DNA of 42,380 nucleotides from Derxia lacustris (GTDB taxonomy: Bacteria > Pseudomonadota > Gammaproteobacteria > Burkholderiales > Burkholderiaceae_E): NCBI RefSeq assembly GCF_002105195.1, contig NZ_MUHU01000053.1, positions 1-42,380 of the forward strand, written 5' to 3'. The translations under genes were made by a program, and so were the position numbers. Of this stretch, positions 14,988 through 23,088 are shown in pieces (the stretch's first letter is position 1; every line of letters begins with the position of its first letter). The notes beneath the pieces were generated by a model that saw only the letters and a program-made list of their open reading frames with translations, did no database searches and had not been told where the DNA came from.

Positions 14988-16886
14988 ATGGAAATAGCGT
15001 TCCTGATCGTGGCCGCGCTTGTCGCGTGGCTGTTCCAGCGGCAGCAGGCAGTCGGACTGATCGCCGCAGCGCTGCTCGCCGGTCCGGCCTGGGCGGCCGA
15101 CGACTTCCTCGATCCGGCCGAGGCCTTCCGCATGAGCGCCCAGCTGGTGGCGACTGAGCAGGGGCCGGCGATCGAGGCGCGCTTCGTCGTGGCCGAGGGC
15201 TATTACGTCTATCACGACCGGTTCGCGTTCAGCGCCGAGGGCGCGACGCTGGGCCCGGCGGCGATCCCGCCCGGCAAGGTCAAGTTCGACGAGAACTTCG
15301 GCAAGGACGTGGAAACCCATCGCGGCGAGCTGGTGGTGCGGATTCCGGTGCAGCGTGCCGACGGCGCCTTCGACTTCAGCGCGCGGCTGCAGGGCTGCGC
15401 CGACAAGGGCCTGTGCTATCCGCCCGAGACGCGGGTTGCGCGGCTCGATCCGGCGGCGCTGGCGGCCGCGCCCGCCGCTGCCAACGACGCCAGTGCCGGC
15501 GACCGCATCGCCGGCGCGCTCGCATCAGGCTCGGTGCTGACCATCGTGCCGGTGTTTCTGCTGCTCGGGCTGCTGCTCAGCTTCACGCCCTGCGTGCTGC
15601 CGATGCTGCCGATCCTGGCCTCGATCATCGTCGGCCAGAGCCATCGCGCGGGCGGTGAAGGCACGCCGCACAAGCCGAGCCGGGCGCGCGGCTTTTCGCT
15701 CGCGCTGGCCTATTCGCTCGGGATGGCGCTGGTCTACACCGCCATCGGCGTGGCGGCCGGGCTGGCCGGCGAGGGGCTGGCGGCGGCCTTGCAGAAGCCC
15801 TGGGTGCTGGCGCTGTTTGCCGCGCTGCTCGCATTCATGGCGCTGTCGATGTTCGGCTTTTACGAGCTGCAACTGCCGGCCGGGCTGCAATCGCGGCTGG
15901 CGTCGGCCTCGGGGCGGCAGCAGGGTGGGCGTCATCGCGGCGTGTTCGTGATGGGCGCGATCAGCGCGCTCATCGTCGGCCCCTGCGTGGCGGCGCCGCT
16001 CGCGGGCGCGCTGCTCTACATCTCGCAGACGCGCGATGTCTTCCTCGGCGGGCTGGCGCTGTTTGCGCTGGCCACCGGCATGAGCGTGCCGCTGCTGCTG
16101 CTCGGGCTGTCGGCCGGCACGCTGCTGCCGCGCGCCGGCGCCTGGATGGAGGCGGTCAAGCGCTTCTTCGGGTTGCTGCTGCTGGCCACCGCCGCCTGGA
16201 TGCTGGCGCCGGTGCTGCCGCCGGCGGCAGCGATGCTGGTGTGGGCCACGCTGGCCTTCGTGGGCGCGGCGCTGCTGCGCGTGTTCGAGACCCTGCCGGC
16301 CGGCGCCAGCGTGGCGCTGCATCTGGGCAAGGGCATCGGCTATCTGCTGTTTGCGCTCGGTGCGGTGCAGGTGGTGGGCGTGGCCAGCGGCGGGCGCGAT
16401 CTGCTCAAGCCGCTCGAAGCGCTGGCAGCCGCGCACGCCGGCGAACGCACCGCAGTGGCCGACAAGGCCGCCGCGCCGGCCGATGCGCGCTGGCAGTCGG
16501 TCGACAGCCTGGCCGCGCTCGACGCCGCGCTGGCCGGCGCCAACGGCCGCATCGTGCTGCTCGACTTCTATGCCGACTGGTGCGTGAGCTGCAAGGAGAT
16601 GGAGCGCTTCACCTTCGCCGATCCGGCGGTGAGCGCGCGGCTCGACCGCCTGCTGCTGCTGCGCGCCGACGTGACCGCCAATGCCGATGCGCATCGCGCG
16701 CTGCTCAAGCGCTTCGGCCTGTTCGGGCCGCCGGGCATCGTGTTCTTCGCGCCGGACGGCCGCACGCTCGACAAGCCGCGCGTGATCGGCTTCGAGGATG
16801 CGTCGGCGTTCGCCGCCTCGCTCGACCGCGCCGATGCCGCCGCGCGCGTCTCCACCGTGGCCCAGGGACTGCTCGCGCCGCGCTGA
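14988..16886 (+). CDS. dsbD: Thiol:disulfide interchange protein DsbD
   Basis: Protein of 632 residues moving electrons from cytoplasmic thioredoxin across the inner membrane to periplasmic thiol partners. The order is a signal peptide, an N-terminal periplasmic domain with C137 and C143 (QGCADKGLCYP), an eight-helix membrane domain with FTPCVLPMLP (C202) and IVGPCVAAPL, and a C-terminal thioredoxin domain with WCVSC (C532, C535). The start is uncertain: from the ATG at 14988 the N-terminus has two hydrophobic stretches split by QRQQ, and there is no clear Shine-Dalgarno. A later non-ATG start would leave a simple signal peptide ending AWA. DsbD can serve cytochrome c maturation, which fits resB/ccsA downstream. 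Confidence 0.93.
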   Translation: MEIAFLIVAALVAWLFQRQQAVGLIAAALLAGPAWAADDFLDPAEAFRMSAQLVATEQGPAIEARFVVAEGYYVYHDRFAFSAEGATLGPAAIPPGKVKFDENFGKDVETHRGELVVRIPVQRADGAFDFSARLQGCADKGLCYPPETRVARLDPAALAAAPAAANDASAGDRIAGALASGSVLTIVPVFLLLGLLLSFTPCVLPMLPILASIIVGQSHRAGGEGTPHKPSRARGFSLALAYSLGMALVYTAIGVAAGLAGEGLAAALQKPWVLALFAALLAFMALSMFGFYELQLPAGLQSRLASASGRQQGGRHRGVFVMGAISALIVGPCVAAPLAGALLYISQTRDVFLGGLALFALATGMSVPLLLLGLSAGTLLPRAGAWMEAVKRFFGLLLLATAAWMLAPVLPPAAAMLVWATLAFVGAALLRVFETLPAGASVALHLGKGIGYLLFALGAVQVVGVASGGRDLLKPLEALAAAHAGERTAVADKAAAPADARWQSVDSLAALDAALAGANGRIVLLDFYADWCVSCKEMERFTFADPAVSARLDRLLLLRADVTANADAHRALLKRFGLFGPPGIVFFAPDGRTLDKPRVIGFEDASAFAASLDRADAAARVSTVAQGLLAPR

Positions 16887-17227
16887 CCGCAGTGTCGGCC
16901 GGCGCTTACGAGGGAAGAGCCTCAATGTCCGCCGGCACCGGGCGCGGTTAAGGTGGCTGCGGGGCAAGGCCGTCGAGCGTCCGGATTGCGTCATTCCTCG
17001 CCGGGATTTCGGGCGATGGCGCAGCCGCCCGGCCAGCGATGATCGGTCGGCACGCTCGGTGTCGGTCGATGACCGGTCGGGTCCGGCATCTGCCACCGCT
17101 GCCAACGGGGGCGGCGGTGGCAGATGCGGTTTTCCGGCTCTCGTCGGTGGCCGACGCCTGCGGGCGCCCCAGCCAACAAGAACCGGCCTGCGGCGTCCGG
17201 CCGCGCCGGTCGAACGAGGAGGAGCAC
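16887..17227. other. Gene-free gap dsbD-ompW (341 bases)
   Basis: No convincing gene is present. It holds a 14-base direct repeat with one mismatch (17037-17050 and 17067-17080, 30 bp apart), a small palindrome CGGTC-GAT-GACCG at 17063-17075 inside the second copy, and the strong hairpin at 17086-17133. No clear -10/-35 pair is visible for ompW. Confidence 0.6.
17086..17133 (+). terminator. 14-bp inverted repeat with T-tract (dsbD terminator)
   Basis: The arms at 17086-17099 and 17114-17127 are perfectly complementary over 14 bp, with a 14-base loop, followed by GG and TTTT at 17130-17133. It most likely ends the dsbD transcript, although it is 200 bases past the stop and only 94 bases before the ompW ATG, so it could also lie in the ompW leader. 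Confidence 0.7.
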
Positions 17228-17989
17228 ATGCCCAACATCACCGGCCGTCTGGCCCGTCTGGTCATCGCCGTCGCCACGGCACTCGGCACGCTTGGCGCCG
17301 CCCAGGCGCAATCGGCAGGCTCGCAAGTGGTTTCGCTTGGCGCGCTGCGCTACAAGCCCAACGACAGCAGCCAGCCGCTCAACATCACCAACGTGCCGGC
17401 GTCGCTCGGCGGCGCCTCGCAGCCCGGCAGCGGCTTCACCATCAGCGCCGAGAACACCGTCGCCTTCACCTACGAGTACTACCTGACCGACCACATCGGC
17501 CTGGAGGTGCTCGGCGGCCTGCCGCCCCGGCACACGCTGCGCGGCACCGGCACGCTCGGCGCCGATGCCATCAATCCGCTCGCCACGGTGCGCAACTGGA
17601 GCCTGCCGGTGCTGCTGCGCTGGCACTTCAACGAGCCGACCGACCGCTTCCGGCCCTATGTCGGGCTGGGCGTCGACTACGTCTGGTTCAACGACATCGA
17701 GATCACGTCGCAATTCCAGCGCGCGCTGTCGCTCAAGCTGTCGCGCGGCGCCACGGCGGCCGGCGTGACCACCGCCTCGGTCGACAGCCGGTTCAAGCCG
17801 GTGTTCAACCTCGGCGCCACCTATGCCATCGATGCGCAATGGGGCGTGATCGGCTCGGTGTCCTATCTGCCGCTCGATGCCACCGCCAAGCTCGTCACCA
17901 CCATGCCGACCGGCAGCGTCATCCGCAGCGAAGGCAAGCTCGACATCAATCCGGTCATCGTCTACCTCGGCGTGACGCGCACCTTCTGA
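17228..17989 (+). CDS. OmpW-family outer membrane beta-barrel protein
   Basis: Protein of 253 residues with a signal peptide of about 28 residues ending AAQAQ. Alternating strands rich in aromatic residues follow (FTYEYYLTDHIGLEVLGG, PYVGLGVDYVWFND, WGVIGSVSYLPL), and it ends GVTRTF, with the terminal phenylalanine used by the BAM machinery. This matches the OmpW family of eight-stranded barrels that admit small hydrophobic molecules. The ATG at 17228 has GAGGAGGAG upstream. It precedes a nitronate monooxygenase by 17 bases, probably in one transcript. The substrate is unknown. Confidence 0.88.
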   Translation: MPNITGRLARLVIAVATALGTLGAAQAQSAGSQVVSLGALRYKPNDSSQPLNITNVPASLGGASQPGSGFTISAENTVAFTYEYYLTDHIGLEVLGGLPPRHTLRGTGTLGADAINPLATVRNWSLPVLLRWHFNEPTDRFRPYVGLGVDYVWFNDIEITSQFQRALSLKLSRGATAAGVTTASVDSRFKPVFNLGATYAIDAQWGVIGSVSYLPLDATAKLVTTMPTGSVIRSEGKLDINPVIVYLGVTRTF

Positions 17990-18006
17990 CGCCGGAGCCC
18001 CTGCCC

Positions 18007-18963
18007 ATGAGCCTTGCCGCCGAGCTGCGCGCGCAACTGACGCTGTCCGTCATCTGCGCACCGATGTTCATCGTGTCCAACCCCGATCTAGTGATCGCGC
18101 AATGCAGGGCCGGGCTGGTGGGCTCGTTTCCGGCGCTCAATGCGCGGCCGGCAGCGGCGCTCGACGACTGGCTCACGCGCATCGAGACCGAGCTGGCCGC
18201 AGCGCGCGCCGCCGATCCCGCCGCGAAGATCGGGCCCTATGCGGTCAACCAGATCGTTCACCAGAGCAACGCCCGGCTGGCGCAGGACATGGAGGTGTGC
18301 GTGCGGCATCGCGTGCCGCTGGTCATCACCAGCCTGCGCGCGCCGGGCGAGGTGGTGAAGCAGGTGCACGGCTACGGCGGCCATGTGTTCCACGACGTCA
18401 TCAGCCTGCGCCATGCCGAAAAGGCCATCGAGGCCGGCGTCGACGGGCTGGTGCTGGTCTGCGCCGGCGCTGGCGGCCATGCCGGCACGCTGAGCCCGTT
18501 TGCGCTGGTGGCCGAGGTGCGGCGCATCTGGGACGGGCCGATCGCGCTGTCGGGCGCCATCGCCAATGGCGCCGCCATCCTCGCGGCCGAGGCGATGGGC
18601 GCCGACTTCGCGTACATGGGCACGCGCTTCATCGCCACGCGCGAGGCCAATGCGTCGGCGGCCTATCAGGCCGCGCTGGTCGAGGGGCGGGCGGCCGACG
18701 TGGTCTACACGCCCTATTTCACCGGCGTGCACGGCAACTATCTGCGCGCCAGCATCGTCGCGGCCGGACTCGATCCGGATGCGCTGCCGGCCGACAGCAA
18801 GGCGATGGCCTTCGACAAGGCCGACGACGGCGCCAAGGCCTGGCGCGACATCTGGGGCGCGGGCCAGGGCCTGGCCAGCATCGACGACGTGCCGCCGACC
18901 GCCGAGCTGGTGGCGCGCCTTGCGCACGAATACGCTGCGGCCCGCGCGCGGCTGCTGGGCTGA
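18007..18963 (+). CDS. Nitronate monooxygenase-like flavoprotein
   Basis: Protein of 318 residues of the 2-nitropropane dioxygenase family, an FMN-dependent TIM barrel that oxidises nitronates. Visible features are the N-terminal LSVICAPMFIVSNPDLV, the FMN-site segments KIGPYAVNQIVH and CAGAGGHAGT, and GADFAYMGTRFIATREA. It starts at the ATG at 18007 after GACGCCGGAG; a longer open frame upstream in the same phase covers dsbD and ompW DNA and is a shadow. It faces corA tail to tail across 46 bases with a small GC hairpin at 18968-18981. The real substrate is unknown; several family members have other roles. Confidence 0.88.
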   Translation: MSLAAELRAQLTLSVICAPMFIVSNPDLVIAQCRAGLVGSFPALNARPAAALDDWLTRIETELAAARAADPAAKIGPYAVNQIVHQSNARLAQDMEVCVRHRVPLVITSLRAPGEVVKQVHGYGGHVFHDVISLRHAEKAIEAGVDGLVLVCAGAGGHAGTLSPFALVAEVRRIWDGPIALSGAIANGAAILAAEAMGADFAYMGTRFIATREANASAAYQAALVEGRAADVVYTPYFTGVHGNYLRASIVAAGLDPDALPADSKAMAFDKADDGAKAWRDIWGAGQGLASIDDVPPTAELVARLAHEYAAARARLLG

Positions 18964-19009
18964 AAACCGGGCGGTCGCCCGTCCGGGCCGGGCCGCCGGC
19001 CGCGATCCG

Positions 19010-20200
19010 CTAGCGCCGCCGGCTGCGCGACAGCCGCAGCGCAATCAGCCGCCGGGTCTGGAAATAGGCCAGCAGCAGCACCGCAATCACCGCCATGGCG
19101 CCGATGGTCGCGTCGAAGCCCCAGCTGTCCTTGAGCAGCGGCATGGTCTCGAAATTCATGCCGAACACGCCGGTGATGAGCGTCAGCGGCGCAAAGATCG
19201 CCGTGATGATCGTCAGCGTCTGCACGATCTGGTTGGTGCGATGGCTCATCGCCGCGAAGTGCAGCTGCACCGCGGTTTCGAGCGAGGCCTCGAGCCGCCG
19301 CGTATGCGCCAGCACCCGGCCCACATGCTCGGCAATGTCGCCCATGCGCACCAGATAGCCGTCGCTGCGCTGCGGGTCGGGCGTGTTCTCCAGATAGCTG
19401 TCGCGCAGCTCCTGCAAGGCGTCGACCTGTTCCTCGCAAAGGTTTTCAAGCTTGCGGATCTCGTTGCGCGCATCGAGCAGCGCCATCCAGTTGGTGAAGC
19501 TGCGGCGCGGATCGAGCAGCTCGCGCTGCCAGCGGTCGAGCTGGTCGGTGAGCGGCTGGCGCAGCTCCAGATAGCGGTCGACCATCAGGTTGAGCAGCCG
19601 CAGCATCAGCTCCTCGGGGCGCGGCGGCAGGCGGTATTTCTCGCCGCCGCCATTGCCATTGCCGTTGACCGACGGCTCGCAGGCCTGGCGCGGCTGATGG
19701 CTTTCGATGCGCTGGCGCGCCACGTCGAAGGTGCGGCTGTCGGTGCCGCGCACCGTCACCAGCACCCGGTCGAACACGAAGAACACCGCCGGCCGCGTGA
19801 CGATGGGCTGGAGCACGCGGCGTTCGCGGCGCTCCTCGGCGGTGAGTTCGCGCAGCGACTGCCGTTCGGCCAGCGGCGGCGCGCCCGCATGCGTGAGCTT
19901 GCGGAAGATGACCATGTCGTAGTCGAGCGTGGCCTCGAAGTACGACGGATGCTGGAGATTGGTGGCGTCGATCAGGTGCAGGTCGTGCAGCCGCTTGGCG
20001 GTCACGGCAAACACCGCGTCGCGCAGCCGCTCGCGGCCGGCGGCCAGACAGGCCTGGGCCTCGGCGCTGCCGGGCTCGGACTGGTCGCCGATCAGTTCTT
20101 CATGCGTGATGTCGAGCCAGAGCCAGCCGGTGTGCGGCGGCGCAACCGGCGGCGTCGCCAGCCGGATGACCTGATCGGGATGGAAGTGGAACGCGTCCAT
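19010..20200 (-). CDS. CorA-type divalent metal transporter
   Basis: Protein of 396 residues. It has a large cytoplasmic N-terminal domain and long helices, then two C-terminal transmembrane segments with the signature G347-M348-N349 (FGMNFE) after TLIITGVF-type residues read as LITGVFGMN, as in Mg/Co channels and ZntB-type zinc transporters. The basic tail ends SRSRRR. The family works as a pentamer in the inner membrane. The ion cannot be told from sequence. It lies 17 bases downstream of hemB on the same strand, so the two may share a transcript. Confidence 0.88.
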   Translation of the reverse strand: MDAFHFHPDQVIRLATPPVAPPHTGWLWLDITHEELIGDQSEPGSAEAQACLAAGRERLRDAVFAVTAKRLHDLHLIDATNLQHPSYFEATLDYDMVIFRKLTHAGAPPLAERQSLRELTAEERRERRVLQPIVTRPAVFFVFDRVLVTVRGTDSRTFDVARQRIESHQPRQACEPSVNGNGNGGGEKYRLPPRPEELMLRLLNLMVDRYLELRQPLTDQLDRWQRELLDPRRSFTNWMALLDARNEIRKLENLCEEQVDALQELRDSYLENTPDPQRSDGYLVRMGDIAEHVGRVLAHTRRLEASLETAVQLHFAAMSHRTNQIVQTLTIITAIFAPLTLITGVFGMNFETMPLLKDSWGFDATIGAMAVIAVLLLAYFQTRRLIALRLSRSRRR

Positions 20201-20217
20201 CGGCGGCGCCCGTCGCG

Positions 20218-21216
20218 TCAGCCGCGCAGCCAGCGCGCCACGTCGCGCGCGAAATAGGTGAGCACGCCATCGGCGCCGGCGCGCTTGAAGGCGAGCAGCG
20301 CTTCGAGCGCGGTCTTCTTCTCGTCGAGCCAGCCGTTGGCGGCGGCGGCCTTGAGCATCGCGTACTCGCCGCTGACCTGATAGGCGTAGGTCGGCACGGC
20401 GAACTCGCCCTTCACGCGCCGGACGATGTCGAGATAGGGCATGCCGGGCTTCACCATGACCATGTCGGCGCCCTCGGCGATGTCGAGCGCGACTTCGTGC
20501 AGTGCCTCGTCCGAGTTGGCCGGGTCCATCTGGTAGGTGCTCTTGTTGCTCTTGCCCAGGTTGGCGGCCGAGCCGACGGCGTCGCGGAACGGGCCGTAGA
20601 AGGCGCTCGCGTACTTGGCGCTGTAGGCCATGATCTTGGTGAGCTGATGGCCGTCGGCCTCCAGCGCGGCACGGATGGCGCCGATGCGGCCGTCCTGCAT
20701 GTCGCTCGGCGCGACGATGTCGACGCCGGCGCCGGCCTGCACGCGCGCCTGCTTCACCAGCAGCTCGACGGTGATGTCGTTGATGACATAGCCGTGCTCG
20801 TCGATCACGCCGTCCTGGCCGTGCGAGGTGTAGGGGTCGAGCGCCACGTCGGTCAGCACGCCCAGCTCCGGGAATTCGCGCTTGAGCGCGGCGACCACGC
20901 GCGGCACCAGGCCGTCGGGATTGGCGGCCTCGATGCCGTCGGGCGTCTTGAGCGACGCGTCAATCACCGGGAACAGCGCGAGACAGGGGATGCCGAGCTT
21001 GAGCGTGTCCTCGGCCACCGGCAGCAGCCGGTCGAGCGACAGCCGCTCGACGCCGGGCATGCTGGCCACGGCTTCGCTGCGGCCCTGGCCGTCGAGCACG
21101 AACACCGGGTAGATGAGGTCGTCGGCCGTCAGCACATGCTCGCGCATCATGCGGCGCGAAAAATCATCGGCGCGCATGCGGCGCAGGCGGGTGGCGGGGA
21201 AGGCGGGGCGGGTCAT
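20218..21216 (-). CDS. hemB: Delta-aminolevulinic acid dehydratase (porphobilinogen synthase), magnesium-type
   Basis: Protein of 332 residues that condenses two 5-aminolevulinate molecules into porphobilinogen, an early step of heme synthesis. The catalytic lysines are K201 (AYSAKYASAFYGPFRDA) and K256 (MVKPGMPYLD). The metal segment DVALDPYTSHGQDG has no cysteine, so this is the magnesium-dependent form rather than the zinc form with three cysteines. The start ATG (complement of 21214-21216) has GGAAG upstream. The enzyme supports the heme needs of the adjacent cytochrome genes. Confidence 0.97.
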   Translation of the reverse strand: MTRPAFPATRLRRMRADDFSRRMMREHVLTADDLIYPVFVLDGQGRSEAVASMPGVERLSLDRLLPVAEDTLKLGIPCLALFPVIDASLKTPDGIEAANPDGLVPRVVAALKREFPELGVLTDVALDPYTSHGQDGVIDEHGYVINDITVELLVKQARVQAGAGVDIVAPSDMQDGRIGAIRAALEADGHQLTKIMAYSAKYASAFYGPFRDAVGSAANLGKSNKSTYQMDPANSDEALHEVALDIAEGADMVMVKPGMPYLDIVRRVKGEFAVPTYAYQVSGEYAMLKAAAANGWLDEKKTALEALLAFKRAGADGVLTYFARDVARWLRG

Positions 21217-21331
21217 GCGGAATCTTCCGTGAGAGCCGTCGGGCCGAGGCCGGACGGCGCGGGTCGGTGGATTGGGGGCGCCGGATGCGGCATCGCACCC
21301 GCGCCGTGGCGGGCGCTGCCGGCGTCGCGGA

Positions 21332-21976
21332 TCAGTATTCCGGCGCCGGCGGACGCAGCGGACGCGCGTCTTCGGGCGGGAACCAGCTCAGCACCTTGGC
21401 GTCGGCTTCCTCGATGCCCATGCGCTTGAGCGCGGAAAACAGCTGCACCGTGTGACCGGGCATCGCGTTGCGGGTGCGCATCAGCACCTGGTTCTGGTCG
21501 TTGCGCGTGAGCTTGTCGGCCTTGGTCAGCAGCACATGCACCGGCAGCAGGCGCGGGCGCACGAAGTCGAGCAGCGCGATGTCGAGGTCGGTGAGCGGAC
21601 GGCGCGCATCCATCATCAGGATCAGGCCGCGCAGCTCGGGGCGCTCGGACAGATAGCGGCCGAGGAACTGGTCCCACTCGGCCTGGCGCTGATGGCCGGC
21701 CTCGGCATAGCCATAGCCGGGCAGGTCGACGAGCAGGCCGTGGCGCTGCTCGCGATCGGCGATCTCGAAGAAGTTGAGATGCTGGGTGCGGCCCGGCGTC
21801 TTGCTCGCGAAGGCCAGGCGCTTCTGGTTGCACAGCAGGTTGATGGCGGTGGACTTGCCGGCATTGGACCGGCCGACGAAGGCCACTTCGGGCAGACCGT
21901 CGTCGAGACCGGGGCGCGCGAGGTGATCCAGCCGGGCGACGGTGTCGATGAAGCGGGCGCGGTGAAGCAGACTCAT
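21332..21976 (-). CDS. engB: Ribosome biogenesis GTP-binding protein EngB/YsxC/YihA
   Basis: Protein of 214 residues, a TrmE-Era-EngA-EngB superfamily GTPase needed for 50S assembly. Motifs are G1 GRSNAGKS (35-42), G2 in TPGRTQ, G3 DLPGYG (84-89), G4 TKAD (151-154) and G5 SAL (181-183). I chose the ATG giving MSLLHRARFIDT (21976); an upstream in-frame ATG at 22042 would add 22 residues without family similarity. It is divergent from cytochrome c4, a conserved arrangement in beta- and gammaproteobacteria. Confidence 0.96.
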   Translation of the reverse strand: MSLLHRARFIDTVARLDHLARPGLDDGLPEVAFVGRSNAGKSTAINLLCNQKRLAFASKTPGRTQHLNFFEIADREQRHGLLVDLPGYGYAEAGHQRQAEWDQFLGRYLSERPELRGLILMMDARRPLTDLDIALLDFVRPRLLPVHVLLTKADKLTRNDQNQVLMRTRNAMPGHTVQLFSALKRMGIEEADAKVLSWFPPEDARPLRPPAPEY

Positions 21977-22320
21977 GAGGCGGGCGCACAGAGTTGACCT
22001 GCGCGCGGTACTGAAGGCTGCGCGAGGGGACGGGCGCAACACCCGTGCTTCGAAGGCGCTTGCCTTCGGGCGGACGCTATAATAAGGAGTTTTTTTGGCT
22101 CGGCCGGCGGCATGTCAAGCTCTCGTTTGCATGCAGGTGTCGCTTCCTGAAACCATGTGCTTCGACGTGCGATGTGGTGCGCGTCACGCCATCGGGCAGG
22201 GCTTGCGGCGCAGCCTGCGCCTTGCCCGCCGCATCGGCCCGAGGCCGGGGCGGCTGCGCAGTCTTCACCAAAAGAACCGCTCTCGCGGACCGCACAGCAC
22301 CTTCTTCCATCGAGGAACCC
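21977..22320. promoter_or_regulatory. Divergent promoter region engB / cytochrome c4 (344 bases)
   Basis: A perfect -10 hexamer TATAAT at 22078-22083 points to the cytochrome c4 gene, leaving a leader of about 230 bases; no good -35 is seen 15-18 bp upstream. The opposite strand of the same AT patch reads TATTAT and could serve engB. A hairpin (22051-22057 with 22062-22068) precedes the -10, and another (22194-22202 with 22219-22227, 9 bp with one G-U) lies in the leader. No gene is visible. Confidence 0.5.
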
Positions 22321-22986
22321 ATGAAGTCGTCGAAGCCGACCTTGCAAAAGCTCGCGTTCTTGCAAAAGTCACTTGTCGCCGCGTCGATCCTGTTTGCGGT
22401 CGGCGCCCAGGCCCAGCAGGCCGCCCCGCTCGAAAAGCCCGATGCCACCCGTGGCGCTGCCACCGCCGCCGTCTGCTCCGCCTGCCACGGCCTGGATGGC
22501 AATGCCAATGGCCCGACCTTCCCCAAGCTCGCCAGCCAGCATCCCGATTACATCGTGAAGCAGCTGCACAACTTCCGCCCCAAGGACGGCGCCAAGCCCG
22601 AGCGCGAGAACGCGCAGATGCTGGGCTTCGCCTCGACGCTGAGCGAGCAGCAGATGCTGGACGTGGCGGCCTATTTCTCCAGCCAGAAGCTGGTGCCGTC
22701 GGTCGCCGCGAACAAGGATTCGGCCGCGCTTGGCAAGAAGATCTGGCGCGCCGGCATTCCGGCCAAGAACGTGCCGGCCTGCGCGGCCTGCCACGGCCCC
22801 AAGGGCGATGGCATCCCGGCGCAATATCCGCGTCTGGGCGGCCAGTGGGCCGAGTACACCGAGCTGCAACTGGTCAACTTCCGCCAGGGTCTGCGCAACA
22901 ACAACGCGATCATGACCAACGTCGCCAGCCGCCTGTCGGATGTGGAGATCAAGGCGGTCGCCGACTTCGCTGCCGGCCTGCGCTGA
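22321..22986 (+). CDS. Diheme cytochrome c4
   Basis: Protein of 221 residues with a signal peptide ending near AQAQQ and two heme-attachment sites, C52-S-A-C55-H56 and C154-A-A-C157-H158. M100 and M198 are likely axial ligands. Each half is a monoheme fold, as known for cytochrome c4, which carries electrons to terminal oxidases in the periplasm. The start ATG at 22321 follows CGAGGAACCC. It precedes resB with a hairpin between the two. The apo-protein depends on resB/ccsA next door for heme attachment. Confidence 0.96.
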   Translation: MKSSKPTLQKLAFLQKSLVAASILFAVGAQAQQAAPLEKPDATRGAATAAVCSACHGLDGNANGPTFPKLASQHPDYIVKQLHNFRPKDGAKPERENAQMLGFASTLSEQQMLDVAAYFSSQKLVPSVAANKDSAALGKKIWRAGIPAKNVPACAACHGPKGDGIPAQYPRLGGQWAEYTELQLVNFRQGLRNNNAIMTNVASRLSDVEIKAVADFAAGLR

Positions 22987-23043
22987 ACGCGCTGCGCCCG
23001 TCAGGGTCGAAGCCTCGGCGATAGTGCGGGGCGAGCAATATCG

Positions 23044-23077
23044 GGCAGGCAGCCGGACTTCTCCGCTGCCTGCCTTT
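23044..23077 (+). terminator. 10-bp hairpin between cytochrome c4 and resB
   Basis: GGCAGGCAGC (23044-23053) and GCTGCCTGCC (23065-23074) pair perfectly around an 11-base loop, followed by TTTGCATTT. It looks like a moderate terminator or attenuator that would make c4 far more abundant than the resB/ccsA products. Confidence 0.6.
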
Positions 23078-23088
23078 GCATTTGATGG

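Noticed and set aside
16798..18006. Long in-frame extension upstream of the nitronate monooxygenase gene
   Set aside because: It runs through the dsbD end, the terminator and ompW in a different frame; the Arg-rich translation has no family likeness, and a good start exists at 18007.
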